A stretch of 64,000 nucleotides of DNA from Pseudorhodobacter turbinis (GTDB taxonomy: Bacteria; Pseudomonadota; Alphaproteobacteria; Rhodobacterales; Rhodobacteraceae), in assembly GCF_005234135.1 (NCBI RefSeq), contig NZ_CP039965.1, forward strand, positions 124,001 through 188,000, read 5' to 3'. Below the pieces are notes generated by a model. That model worked only from the letters and a program-made list of their open reading frames with translations. It was not told the origin of the DNA and made no database searches. Shown one piece after another: positions 34,969-43,601 of the stretch. A program made the position numbers and the translations under genes. Position 1 is the stretch's first letter. Every line of letters starts with the position of its first letter.

Positions 34969-35216
34969 GTTGCACTCTCCATTGCTTGATGTTTATTCGA
35001 TTTACATTATCAAGATTGCCATTCGGCGGCGCTGTTTCAAGAGGGTATGTTAATATGATTTACATATATTAGAAATATCGGGGTTGTTCTTTGATTTAAG
35101 TAACTAATTTTAAACAAAAATATATTTTTCGCCGTGTTTGAATATCGGTCGCACTGCGCAGTCTCAGCTGCGTTTCGCCCGTTGACCGCGCCGCAAAGCC
35201 CCGTCATTCTGCGGAT
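34969..35216. other. AT-rich intergenic region between DUF2852 gene and glnE
   Basis: Markedly richer in A/T than its surroundings, above all at about 35040-35130. It contains a repeated GATTTACAT element (about 34998 and 35055). It presumably holds the divergent promoters; no gene is visible. Confidence 0.6.
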
Positions 35217-38006
35217 ATGGAAAATGCTTTTGCCCCCCGCATCACCCGCCATCCTTTGCCCTTCGATCCCGCCGCAGGGGCCGAGGCAGCATCCCGGTTT
35301 CAAGCTCTCGGCCCTGATTTGGCGCCGCTTCTGACCGGTGCCGCCGGCTGTAGCCCCTATCTTTGGGATCTGATGCAGCGCGAAGGAGATTGGCTGTGTG
35401 AAGCCCTTATCCAGCCCCCCGAAGCCGCATTGGCCAGTGAACTGGCCGCGCTGGAGGCGTTGGCTCTAGCAGAGCTTGGCCCCGGATTGCGTCGCGCCAA
35501 ACGCCGTATAGCCTTGCTGGCGGGGCTTGCCGATCTGGGCGGTGTCTGGCCGCTGGAGGCGGTGACGGGCGCGTTGACGCAATTGGCCGACCGCGCCGTA
35601 GATCTTTCCTTGCAACGCCTTGTGGCCGAGGAAATTCGCCGTGGCAAAATCCCAGGTGCCACGCCAGAGGATGCCGCCACGGCTGCGGGCATGGTGGTCT
35701 TTGCCATGGGAAAGATGGGCGCCGGAGAGCTGAATTACTCCTCCGATATCGATCTGATTTGCCTGTTTGACGAATCCCTTTACCCCGAGGATGCTGCCGA
35801 GGCGCGGGCGGCCTTTATCCGTGTCACCCGCAAGATGGCGGCTCTTGTGGGCGACCGCACCGCCGAGGGCTATGTCTTTCGCACCGACCTGCGCTTGCGC
35901 CCCGATGCGGCTGTCACACCGGTGTGCCTGTCCTTTGCAGCCGCCGAAAGCTATTATGAAAGTGTTGGCCGCACGTGGGAGCGTGCCGCATGGATCAAGG
36001 CGCGGCCCTGTGCCGGCGATCTGGCGGCGGGCGAACGTTTCTTGAAAACCCTGACACCCTTTGTCTGGCGCAAGCATCTGGATTTTGCGGCCATTCAGGA
36101 TGCCCATGACATGCGCCTGCGCATCCGCGACCACCGTCGCCTGCACGGCCCGATCGTGGTTGAGGGGCACAATATGAAGCTGGGTGTCGGCGGCATCCGT
36201 GAGATCGAATTTTTCACCCAGACCCGTCAGCTTATTGCCGGCGGACGCGACCCTGATCTGCGGGGCCGCGAAACCGTGCCAGGCCTGACCGCGCTGGCCG
36301 AAAAAGGCTGGATACCCCCAGAGGTCGCACAAGAGCTTATCACCCTTTACCGCGCACACCGCGAGGTGGAGCATCGCTTGCAAATGGTGAGTGACGCCCA
36401 AACCCACGACATGCCCAATACGGCTGAGGGCGTGGCCCGCATCGCCGCTTTTTGTGGCCAAGAGGATGCCGATTTCCGCAGCGCCCTGATTGATCGCTTG
36501 GAACGCACAGATTATCTGACCGAAGGGTTCTTTGCTCCCTCCGAGGTGGAGGAGGGGCCAGAACTTTCCGAAAGCGCGGATGAGATTGTGCGCGGCTGGG
36601 ACAGCTACCCGGCCTTGCGCACGGAACGCGCTGGCACGATTTTCCGGCGGGTCAAGCCGGGGTTGTTGACGCGTCTGCAACGTGCGGCCAATCCTGATGA
36701 GGCGCTGATTGCCTTTGACGGCTTTCTGGCGGGCCTGCCTGCGGGGGTGCAGATCTTTTCGTTGTTTGAGGCGAACCCGCAGTTGATTGACCTGATCGTT
36801 GATATCGCTGCCACGTCGCCCGCACTTGCGCGCTATCTGTCGCGCAATGCCTCGGTCTTTGATGCGGTGCTTGGCGGCAGTTTCTTTGCCGCATGGCCCA
36901 GCATGACGGAATTGACGGGGGGGCTTTCTGCGGTGCTAACAGATACCCCAGATTATGAGCGCAAGCTTGATGCCACGCGGCGCTGGATGAAGGAGTGGCA
37001 CTTCCGCATCGGGGTCCATCATCTGCGCGGGTTGATCGACGCCTTTGAAGCGGGCAAGCAGTATGCCGATCTGGCAGAGGCCTGTCTGGCAGCGCTTTGG
37101 CCGGTGGTGGAGGCAGAATTTGCGCAAAAGCACGGCGCACCGCCGGGACGGGGCGCGATCCTTTTGGGGATGGGCAGCCTTGGCGCGGGCCGGTTGAATG
37201 CGGGCTCTGATCTTGATCTGATCGTGATCTATGATGCAGGTGATGCCGATGCCAGCGAGGGGCCGAAGCCGCTTGGCATACGGCCCTATTTCGCGCGTCT
37301 GACGCAGGCGATGATCACGGCTGTAACGGCACAACTGCCCGAAGGGCGGCTCTATGAGGTGGATATGCGCCTGCGTCCCTCGGGGCGGCAAGGGCCGGTC
37401 GCGACTTCGGTTCACTCGTTCCGCAACTACCAGATGTCAGAGGCATGGACATGGGAACATCTTGCCCTGACCCGCGCGCGTCCCCTTGCCGGTGATGCCG
37501 GTCTGCGCGCCGAATTTGAGGTCTTGCGCCGGGAGGTCCTGACAACCAAAGGCGCGGGCGAGACCGTGTTTAAGGATGTGGCCGATATGCGCGCGCGTTT
37601 GGCCTCGGCCAAGCCTGCGGCAAATGATTGGGACGCCAAGAACGGCCCCGGCCGCCTGATGGATATAGAGCTTTTGGCACAAACCGGCGCGCTTCGTGCC
37701 GGCGATCCCGCACGGCGGGTAGAGGCGCAGCTGCGCGCAGGCGTGAAAGGCCAATTCCTGTCGCAAACAGAAGAGCAGGCCGTGCTAAGTGCCTACAGGC
37801 TGTGTTGGCGGTTGCAGGCGGCTTCGCGTTTGCTAACGGATAAAGCGCTGGATATGGACCGGCTGGGCATCGGCGCGCGGGCATTTTTGCTGCGTGAGAC
37901 GGACCAGCAAGACGAGGCGGCACTATCCAGGCGTTTGGAGGAGGTGCTGCCGGAATCGGCTGCGGTCATAAACCGCGTGCTTGGTGCCGGTGAACGAAAT
38001 GGGTAG
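35217..38006 (+). CDS. glnE: Bifunctional glutamine synthetase adenylyltransferase / adenylyl-removing enzyme
   Basis: GlnE switches glutamine synthetase off and on by adenylylation and deadenylylation under control of PII. The 929-residue protein has two nucleotidyltransferase halves: the first near residue 163 with MGAGELNYSSDIDL, the second near residue 648 with LGAGRLNAGSDLDLIVIYD. The first is the adenylyl-removing half in the known enzyme. Length fits the family. A small protein gene follows directly. The upstream spacer is AT-rich. Confidence 0.96.
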   Translation: MENAFAPRITRHPLPFDPAAGAEAASRFQALGPDLAPLLTGAAGCSPYLWDLMQREGDWLCEALIQPPEAALASELAALEALALAELGPGLRRAKRRIALLAGLADLGGVWPLEAVTGALTQLADRAVDLSLQRLVAEEIRRGKIPGATPEDAATAAGMVVFAMGKMGAGELNYSSDIDLICLFDESLYPEDAAEARAAFIRVTRKMAALVGDRTAEGYVFRTDLRLRPDAAVTPVCLSFAAAESYYESVGRTWERAAWIKARPCAGDLAAGERFLKTLTPFVWRKHLDFAAIQDAHDMRLRIRDHRRLHGPIVVEGHNMKLGVGGIREIEFFTQTRQLIAGGRDPDLRGRETVPGLTALAEKGWIPPEVAQELITLYRAHREVEHRLQMVSDAQTHDMPNTAEGVARIAAFCGQEDADFRSALIDRLERTDYLTEGFFAPSEVEEGPELSESADEIVRGWDSYPALRTERAGTIFRRVKPGLLTRLQRAANPDEALIAFDGFLAGLPAGVQIFSLFEANPQLIDLIVDIAATSPALARYLSRNASVFDAVLGGSFFAAWPSMTELTGGLSAVLTDTPDYERKLDATRRWMKEWHFRIGVHHLRGLIDAFEAGKQYADLAEACLAALWPVVEAEFAQKHGAPPGRGAILLGMGSLGAGRLNAGSDLDLIVIYDAGDADASEGPKPLGIRPYFARLTQAMITAVTAQLPEGRLYEVDMRLRPSGRQGPVATSVHSFRNYQMSEAWTWEHLALTRARPLAGDAGLRAEFEVLRREVLTTKGAGETVFKDVADMRARLASAKPAANDWDAKNGPGRLMDIELLAQTGALRAGDPARRVEAQLRAGVKGQFLSQTEEQAVLSAYRLCWRLQAASRLLTDKALDMDRLGIGARAFLLRETDQQDEAALSRRLEEVLPESAAVINRVLGAGERNG

Positions 38007-38010
38007 GGTG

Positions 38011-38307
38011 ATGAGCTGTGCAAAACTGATGGATTTGACGATAGCCGACCCCAAGGGGTTGATCCGCGAAAGCTACCGGATTGAGGGGATCACCCTTGAT
38101 GAGTGTAAATCCATCTTTATGGATTGGGCACTCAGTTTGGTTGTGGATGCGGATACGCCTGCCGCTTTGCGGTTGCTGCTGGCCCATTACGGGCGGCCCG
38201 ACCATCCGATGACAGGGGTCTTGCAGGCCGCATTGGAAACTCCGCCGCCTGCAACACGCAAGGGCGGGCGCGGCGCGCGGCTAGGCTATACGCGCGATAG
38301 GGGTTAG
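38011..38307 (+). CDS. Small hypothetical protein following glnE
   Basis: A 98-residue, probably cytoplasmic protein: LMDLTIADPKGLIRESYRIE, then a helical LDECKSIFMDWALSL, and a basic tail. The orderly composition, start four bases after the glnE stop and codon use like its neighbours suggest a real gene. An ATG at 37999 would overlap glnE. No domain was recognised. Its stop overlaps the convergent eda stop in TTAG. Confidence 0.65.
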   Translation: MSCAKLMDLTIADPKGLIRESYRIEGITLDECKSIFMDWALSLVVDADTPAALRLLLAHYGRPDHPMTGVLQAALETPPPATRKGGRGARLGYTRDRG

Positions 38308-38942
38308 CGCAAAGCGGCCGCTTCTTTGGCCAGCTTGGTGATGCCTGCCCAATCCTCAGCCGCGACCAGTGCGGCAGGGGCCACCCAAGAGCCGCCAACG
38401 CACATCACATTCGGCAGGCCCAGATAATCATGGGCGTTCTTTAACCCGATGCCGCCGGTTGGGCAAAACCGCACCTGCGGGATCGGCGCACCGATGGATT
38501 TCAGCGCAGGCGCGCCCCCCGATGCCTCTGCTGGAAAAAACTTCTGCACGGTATAACCCAGCTCCAACAGCATCATCACTTCGGTCGCGGTGGCCGCACC
38601 GGGCAGCAAGGGCAGATCATATTCGGCGCAAGCGTCCAGCAATCGCGGCGTCGCCCCGGGAGAGACGCCGAATTTCGCACCAGCTTCCTTGGCCGCTTTC
38701 ACATCGGCAGGGGTCAGCAACGTGCCGGCGCCAACGACGCCGCCCTCCACCTGCGACATGGCGCGGATCGCATCCAGCGCGCAAGCGGTGCGCAAAGTTA
38801 CCTCCAGCGCGGGCAGGCCGCCTGCCACCAACGCACGGGCAAGCGCTTCGGCGCGGCTTACGTCCTCCACAACCAGAACCGGCACCACAGGGGCCAACTG
38901 GCAAATTTCAGCAGAGCGGAGCGATTGTTCAGCGGGGGTCAT
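38304..38942 (-). CDS. eda: 2-keto-3-deoxy-6-phosphogluconate (KDPG) aldolase
   Basis: Eda splits KDPG into pyruvate and glyceraldehyde 3-phosphate, the last step of the Entner-Doudoroff pathway. In the 212-residue protein the Schiff-base lysine is K134 in VQKFFPAEA, and E47 in LEVTLRT is the general acid/base. GAGTLLTPAD and FCPTGGI are further conserved parts. It lies 39 bases downstream of edd and should be co-transcribed under the palindrome upstream of edd. Confidence 0.96.
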   Translation of the reverse strand: MTPAEQSLRSAEICQLAPVVPVLVVEDVSRAEALARALVAGGLPALEVTLRTACALDAIRAMSQVEGGVVGAGTLLTPADVKAAKEAGAKFGVSPGATPRLLDACAEYDLPLLPGAATATEVMMLLELGYTVQKFFPAEASGGAPALKSIGAPIPQVRFCPTGGIGLKNAHDYLGLPNVMCVGGSWVAPAALVAAEDWAGITKLAKEAAALR

Positions 38943-38981
38943 GGCGGTGTCCTTATCTATGAGTGATTGGCAGCGGGGGCG

Positions 38982-40784
38982 TCAGACCACCCGTGCACCT
39001 TCAGTTGCGGGGCCAACAGTTTGGCGAAACACTTCGAACAGCTCGCGCCCGATACCATGCGCATTTTCCGACAGATCTGCGACGGCATCGCTGCGGCTGC
39101 CAAGATCAACGCCGCGCACCTCTAGCACGCCGGTCGTGGCGTCCAGCCGGATGATGTCGCCGTCTTGTAGTTTGGCCAGCGGGCCACCACAGGCCGCCTC
39201 GGGCGAGATATGGATGGCCGCAGGCACTTTGCCGCTTGCACCCGACATGCGCCCATCAGTGACCAGCGCCACCTTGAGGCCGCGATCCTGCAACACCGAT
39301 AGCACCGGCGTGAGGGAGTGCAGCTCTGGCATGCCATTGGCGCGGGGGCCTTGGAACCGCACCACGATCACGCTGTCAGAGGTAAACTCACCGGCACGAA
39401 AGGCGGCTTTCACCGCCTCTTGGGTGTGGAAAATACGGGCAGGGGCCTCGATCACATGACGTTCGGGGGCCACGGCCGAAACTTTGATAACCCCGCGCCC
39501 AAGATTGCCTGAAAGCTGTTTCAGCCCGCCGACAGCCGCAAAAGGCGCGGACACAGGGCGCAAGATTTTCTCATTCAACGAGTTGCGCGCGCCCTCTTCC
39601 CAAACCAGCGCATCGCCTTGCAGCTTTGGCTCGCCGCGGTAAGCCTCAAGGCCTTTGCCAAGAATCGTCTTGGTGTCGGGGTGCAAAAGCCCCGCATCCA
39701 GCAATTCCCCGATCATAAAGCCAAGCCCGCCCGCCGCGTGGAAATGGTTCACATCGGCCAGCCCGTTGGGGTAAACCTTGGCCATCAAGGGCACCGCCTC
39801 GGAGATATCCGCGAAATCCTCAAGGTCCAGCACAATCCCTGCGGCCCGGGCCATCGCAGGCAAATGCAGCACAAGGTTGGTGGAGCCGCCGGTCGCCATC
39901 AACCCGACAATCCCGTTCACAAAACTGCGCACACCCAGAACTTCGCCCGCCGGGGTGAAGGTATTGCCAAGTGCCGTGATTGCCGCCGCGCGTTCGACTG
40001 CGGCCCCTGTCAGGGCATCACGCAACCCGTTGCCGGGGTTGACAAAAGACGCGCCGGGAAGGTGGAGGCCCATAAATTCCATCAACATCTGGTTGGTATT
40101 GGCCGTGCCGTAAAAGGTACAGGTGCCGGGACCATGATAGCTGGCCATCTCGGCGGCCATCAGTTCGGTGCGGGTGACTTTACCTTGGGCAAAAGCATTG
40201 CGCACAGCGGATTTTTCATCGTTCGGGATGCCCGATGGCATTGGCCCCGCAGGCACAAAGACCGCCGGGATATGGCCGAAGGTTGCCGCAGCAATTATCA
40301 ACCCCGGTACGATCTTGTCACAAACCCCTAGATAAAGCGCTGCATCAAACACGTTATGCGACAAGGCCACACCCGCCGCCAAGGCGATTACATCGCGCGA
40401 GAACAGCGAAAGCTCCATACCGGCTTGGCCTTGGGTCACGCCGTCACACATCGCGGGCACGCCGCCTGCGACCTGCGCCGTGGCACCTGCGCGCCGGGCG
40501 GCAGCGCGGATCAGGTCTGGGTAATGCTCATAGGGCTGATGCGCCGAGAGCATGTCATTATAGGCCGTCACGATGCCCAGATTTGGCGCGCGTTCGGCGA
40601 CCAATGCGTCTTTGTCGCCGGTCATCGCGGCATAGGCATGGGCCTGATTGCCACAAGACAGATGCGCCCGTGCAGGCCCCTTTGCCACCGCCGCCGCCAT
40701 GCGCGTCAGATAATCCCCGCGCAAGCCTGCGGATCTTTCACGAATACGGTCGGTGACCCGATCAATGGTGCTGTTCAATGTCAT
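38982..40784 (-). CDS. edd: 6-phosphogluconate dehydratase
   Basis: Edd dehydrates 6-phosphogluconate to KDPG using a 4Fe-4S cluster. The 600-residue protein belongs to the IlvD/Edd family; it has [31 protein letters not shown] and [12 protein letters not shown], with cluster cysteines including that in PAMCDG. The C-terminal barrel contains [19 protein letters not shown]. The ATG at 40784 ([10 protein letters not shown]) is preferred over an extended frame through the operator. First gene of edd-eda. Confidence 0.96.
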   Translation of the reverse strand: MTLNSTIDRVTDRIRERSAGLRGDYLTRMAAAVAKGPARAHLSCGNQAHAYAAMTGDKDALVAERAPNLGIVTAYNDMLSAHQPYEHYPDLIRAAARRAGATAQVAGGVPAMCDGVTQGQAGMELSLFSRDVIALAAGVALSHNVFDAALYLGVCDKIVPGLIIAAATFGHIPAVFVPAGPMPSGIPNDEKSAVRNAFAQGKVTRTELMAAEMASYHGPGTCTFYGTANTNQMLMEFMGLHLPGASFVNPGNGLRDALTGAAVERAAAITALGNTFTPAGEVLGVRSFVNGIVGLMATGGSTNLVLHLPAMARAAGIVLDLEDFADISEAVPLMAKVYPNGLADVNHFHAAGGLGFMIGELLDAGLLHPDTKTILGKGLEAYRGEPKLQGDALVWEEGARNSLNEKILRPVSAPFAAVGGLKQLSGNLGRGVIKVSAVAPERHVIEAPARIFHTQEAVKAAFRAGEFTSDSVIVVRFQGPRANGMPELHSLTPVLSVLQDRGLKVALVTDGRMSGASGKVPAAIHISPEAACGGPLAKLQDGDIIRLDATTGVLEVRGVDLGSRSDAVADLSENAHGIGRELFEVFRQTVGPATEGARVV

Positions 40785-40816
40785 GGCTGGCCTCATTGGC
40801 TGTGATTGCGGGCATG

Positions 40817-40826
40817 TTAGCGCTAA
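40817..40826. promoter_or_regulatory. LacI-family type operator upstream of edd
   Basis: TTAGCGCTAA, a perfect palindrome within TGTTAGCGCTAACT, 33 bases before the edd start. Such CG-centred palindromes are bound by LacI-family regulators (gluconate/hexose type). The regulator gene is not in the window. Confidence 0.65.
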
Positions 40827-40952
40827 CTTGATCAAAAAGAAAGCAGTTTAACAGGGTTGCGGCAAGGCTAGGCCAAAAACCGCATGTTTGAAAAGGGGCA
40901 AGACAAACAGACGGGCTTTCCCAGCGTTGCGGAACAGGATAAAGGGTAGAAT

Positions 40953-42194
40953 ATGAACAACACCCCATCCTCGCAAGACAGCGACCCCGCAAGCACCGAT
41001 GCCGCCACCCAGCCGGTCGTCCGCCTGAAACCAAAAGCCGAGGCGCGGGCGATCCGCCATGGCTTCCCATGGGTTTACGCCGATGAGCTGGTGACAGACC
41101 GGCGCACGCAAAAACTTAGCCCCGGTACCTTGGCGGTGCTGGAAGATGGCGACCGTCGGGCCATGGGGCTTGTCACGGTCAACCCCAATTCCAAGATCAT
41201 CTGCCGGATGCTTGATCAAAATCCCGATGCGGTGATCGACCAAGCCTGGCTAGAGGCGCGCCTTGCCCGTGCCCATGCGATGCGTGAGCGTCTTTATGAT
41301 GCGCCCTTCTATCGTTTGGTCCATGCCGAGGCAGACGGGTTGCCGGGCGTGGTGATCGACCGTTTCGGTGATACCGCCGTTATCCAGCCCAATGCCGCTT
41401 GGGCCGAGGCGCATATCGATGCGCTGGTTGCTGCGTTGATCGCAGTGACGGGTGTGAAAAACATCCTGAAAAACGGCACAGGCCGCGCCCGCAGCCTTGA
41501 GGGGCTGACCGAGGAGACCACAGTTTTGCACGGTGTTGTCGACGGGCCAATCCCCGTGCCGATGAACGGTGCCACCTATATGGCGGATCTGATCGGCGGG
41601 CAGAAAACCGGTCTCTTCTTTGACCAACGCCCCAATCACGCCTTTGCGGCCCGGCTGTCAAAAGGCGCGCGGGTTTTGGACATGTTTTCGCATGTTGGCG
41701 GCTTTGGTCTGGCGGCTTTGGCGGGGGGGGCATCCTCGGTTCTGGCGGTTGACGGATCTGCGCCTGCGCTGAAACTGGCCGCACAAGGGGCTGAGGCTTC
41801 GGGTTTTGCCGATCGTTTCACCACCCGCCAAGGCGATGCGTTCGCGGTGCTAGAGGCCTTGGCCGAAGAGGGCGCGCAGTTTGACGTGATCATCTGTGAC
41901 CCGCCCGCCTTTGCGCCTGCCAAACCGGCACTGGTCGCAGGCCTTCGCGCCTATGAGCGTGTTGCGCGGCTTGCGGCACCTTTGCTGGCACCGGGGGGCT
42001 ATCTCGGGCTTTGCTCTTGTTCGCATGCGGCCGATTTGTCGGCGTTTCGCAATGCTTGCGGGCGCGGCATCGGGCGTGCGGGGCGGCGTGGGCAATTGAT
42101 CCACACAGGCCACGCGGGACCAGACCACCCGATGCTGCCACAACTGGCAGAAAGCGGATACCTTAAGGCGTTGTTCTACCGGCTTGACGGGTGA
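40953..42194 (+). CDS. Class I SAM-dependent RNA methyltransferase, RlmI-like (PUA plus methyltransferase)
   Basis: A 413-residue enzyme with an N-terminal PUA domain (residues about 22-100, RHGFPWVYADELV), a middle substrate region with GLPGVVIDRFGD, and a C-terminal Rossmann methyltransferase. The SAM motif is VLDMFSHVGGFGLAALAGGA near residue 240; the catalytic-type motif is DVIICDPPAFAPAK near 310 and the late motif is GLCSCSHAAD, whose cysteine matches the 5-methylcytosine methyltransferases of 23S rRNA (RlmI type). The precise target base is not proven. Its stop overlaps the GTG start of the PIN gene. Confidence 0.87.
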   Translation: MNNTPSSQDSDPASTDAATQPVVRLKPKAEARAIRHGFPWVYADELVTDRRTQKLSPGTLAVLEDGDRRAMGLVTVNPNSKIICRMLDQNPDAVIDQAWLEARLARAHAMRERLYDAPFYRLVHAEADGLPGVVIDRFGDTAVIQPNAAWAEAHIDALVAALIAVTGVKNILKNGTGRARSLEGLTEETTVLHGVVDGPIPVPMNGATYMADLIGGQKTGLFFDQRPNHAFAARLSKGARVLDMFSHVGGFGLAALAGGASSVLAVDGSAPALKLAAQGAEASGFADRFTTRQGDAFAVLEALAEEGAQFDVIICDPPAFAPAKPALVAGLRAYERVARLAAPLLAPGGYLGLCSCSHAADLSAFRNACGRGIGRAGRRGQLIHTGHAGPDHPMLPQLAESGYLKALFYRLDG

Positions 42195-42742
42195 AGCTTT
42201 GCCTTGATGCGTGCGTCTTATTCCCGACAGTGATGCGGGAGGTGCTGCTGGCAGTGGCGGGGCAGGGGCTGTTCATGCCGATCTGGTCCGACCGGATCTT
42301 GGGCGAGTGGCAACGTGCCGCCGCCCGTTACGGCGCGCAGGCAGAAGGGGAGGCGTTGGCCGCCATCGCCCGCGCTGGCGATCTGTTTCCAAAGGCGCGC
42401 ATTCCCGCCCAGCCGGGGCTGGAGGCGCGGCTTTACCTGCCTGATGATAATGACCTTCATGTGCTGGCGGTGGCGATTGCGGGCAATGCCGATGCAGTTG
42501 TCACCCTGAACGCCAAGGATTTCCCGCGTGGTACTTTGGCCGTCGAAGGGCTTGAACGCCGCGACCCCGACGGCCTGCTGTGGGAGCTGTGGTCCCATCA
42601 CCCGCAAGCTGTCGAAACTGCACTGGAATCCGTGCGCGCCACTGCCTCGCGTCTGTCGGGCGAAGAGAAGGCGCTGCGGCCCTTACTCAAGCGGGCCAAG
42701 CTGACGCGGCTTGCGCGGGCTGTCGCCTCAGACGCTGGTTGA
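42191..42742 (+). CDS. PIN-domain protein (VapC-like fold), no antitoxin seen
   Basis: A 183-residue protein with a PIN nuclease fold: acidic residues D6 (LCLDACVL), E39 (LGEW) and D88 in LPDDNDLHVLAVAIAG, with the T-x-N-x-x-D motif at 105-110 (TLNAKDF). This set would bind the metal ion of a ribonuclease. A C-terminal helical extension of about 60 residues follows. No antitoxin-like small gene precedes it; instead it overlaps an rRNA methyltransferase gene by four bases (GTGA). It is therefore more likely an RNA-processing enzyme than a plasmid-type toxin, though that is inference. Confidence 0.82.
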   Translation: MKLCLDACVLFPTVMREVLLAVAGQGLFMPIWSDRILGEWQRAAARYGAQAEGEALAAIARAGDLFPKARIPAQPGLEARLYLPDDNDLHVLAVAIAGNADAVVTLNAKDFPRGTLAVEGLERRDPDGLLWELWSHHPQAVETALESVRATASRLSGEEKALRPLLKRAKLTRLARAVASDAG

Positions 42743-42860
42743 GGGCCAGATTGCTGTTTCCAATAGCCCCGGACAGCCCCGCAAAAATAATCCTCGATTA
42801 AAGCGATGAAAAACCACATTGGCCGCTTGACGCCGCCAGCGTGCTTCCGTAATACCCCAT

Positions 42861-42982
42861 CACGTTCGGGCGGATCTGGACGGTGCTGCGGTTGTAGCTC
42901 AGTTGGTTAGAGTACCGGCCTGTCACGCCGGGGGTCGCGGGTTCGAGTCCCGTCAACCGCGCCATCCGCCCGCCCGAACGTG
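42861..42982. repeat. Imperfect inverted repeat flanking the first tRNA-Asp
   Basis: CACGTTCGGGCGGAT at 42861-42875 and its inverse ATCCGCCCGCCCGAACGTG at 42964-42982 (one GCCC insert) enclose the tRNA. Nearby TAATAC/GTATTA extends the match. The arms could pair in the precursor RNA. Confidence 0.65.
42888..42964 (+). tRNA. tRNA-Asp (GTC)
   Basis: A complete cloverleaf in 77 bases: acceptor GCGGTTG pairs with CAACCGC, D arm GCTC...GAGT, anticodon stem CCGGC/GCCGG with loop CTGTCAC (anticodon GTC), T arm GCGGG-TTCGAGT-CCCGT, discriminator G and encoded CCA. First of two identical tandem copies. Confidence 0.97.
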
Positions 42983-42992
42983 TATTAAAAGC

Positions 42993-43069
42993 GCGGTTGT
43001 AGCTCAGTTGGTTAGAGTACCGGCCTGTCACGCCGGGGGTCGCGGGTTCGAGTCCCGTCAACCGCGCCA
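42993..43069 (+). tRNA. tRNA-Asp (GTC), second identical copy
   Basis: Identical to the copy at 42888 over all 77 bases, 28 bases downstream, including the encoded CCA. The two should be cut from one precursor. Confidence 0.97.
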
Positions 43070-43103
43070 TTAATACACTATCATTTTCAAGCATATCGAC
43101 AAA

Positions 43104-43126
43104 CAGCCCCGAACTTGTGGGGGCTG
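43104..43126. terminator. Possible hairpin terminator between tRNA-Asp and GNAT gene
   Basis: CAGCCCC and GGGGCTG with a 9-base loop. It lies 35 bases past the second tRNA and 28 past the end of the convergent GNAT gene; no proper T-run, so it is only a candidate. Confidence 0.4.
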
Positions 43127-43153
43127 ATATGCCATTTCTCGATTCGCAACCGC

Positions 43154-43597
43154 TTACAGCTTAATACGGTAGCGCACATGCCCGTCATAGGCGGTGTAGC
43201 TGTCATAAAGCTTGCGTGCGCGGGCATTGCCCTCATCGGTGTGCCAGTAAAGCCGGGAATAGCCGTTCTCATGGCAAATCTTGATAAGATCATCCATTAA
43301 GGCACGCCCGATTCCGTGGCCACGGGCGGCATCTGTCAGGAACAGATCCTCCAGATAGCAATCGGGGGCTGCGGCCCAAGTGGACATGTGGTGGTGGTGC
43401 AGGGCAAAGCCCATCACCGCGCCGTCCAGAACCGCCACGCGCCCCCGCAAAACCGCCTGCGGGTCAACAAGCCGCGCCCATGTTTGGTCAGTTACCTCGG
43501 GGGCAAGGGTCACGGCATAAAACGCCAGATATTCTGCCCAAAGCTTGCGCCAGAGGGTTTCATCCTCTGGCGCAATGTCGCGTATAAATAGGGTCAT
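43154..43597 (-). CDS. GNAT-family N-acetyltransferase
   Basis: A 147-residue acetyltransferase with the acetyl-CoA pyrophosphate loop AARGHGIGRALMDDL near residue 96 preceded by the beta-bulge LEDLFLTD. The C-terminal WHTDEGNARARKLYDSY is typical of the diamine/thialysine (SAT-like) or general GNAT branch. Substrate unknown. It lies four bases after the M20 peptidase gene on the same strand, so they are probably co-transcribed and coupled. Confidence 0.9.
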   Translation of the reverse strand: MTLFIRDIAPEDETLWRKLWAEYLAFYAVTLAPEVTDQTWARLVDPQAVLRGRVAVLDGAVMGFALHHHHMSTWAAAPDCYLEDLFLTDAARGHGIGRALMDDLIKICHENGYSRLYWHTDEGNARARKLYDSYTAYDGHVRYRIKL

Positions 43598-43601
43598 CGG
43601 T

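Noticed and set aside
42191..42742. VapBC toxin-antitoxin module
   Set aside because: The VapC-like PIN domain is present but no antitoxin-like frame precedes or follows it; the upstream gene is a methyltransferase.
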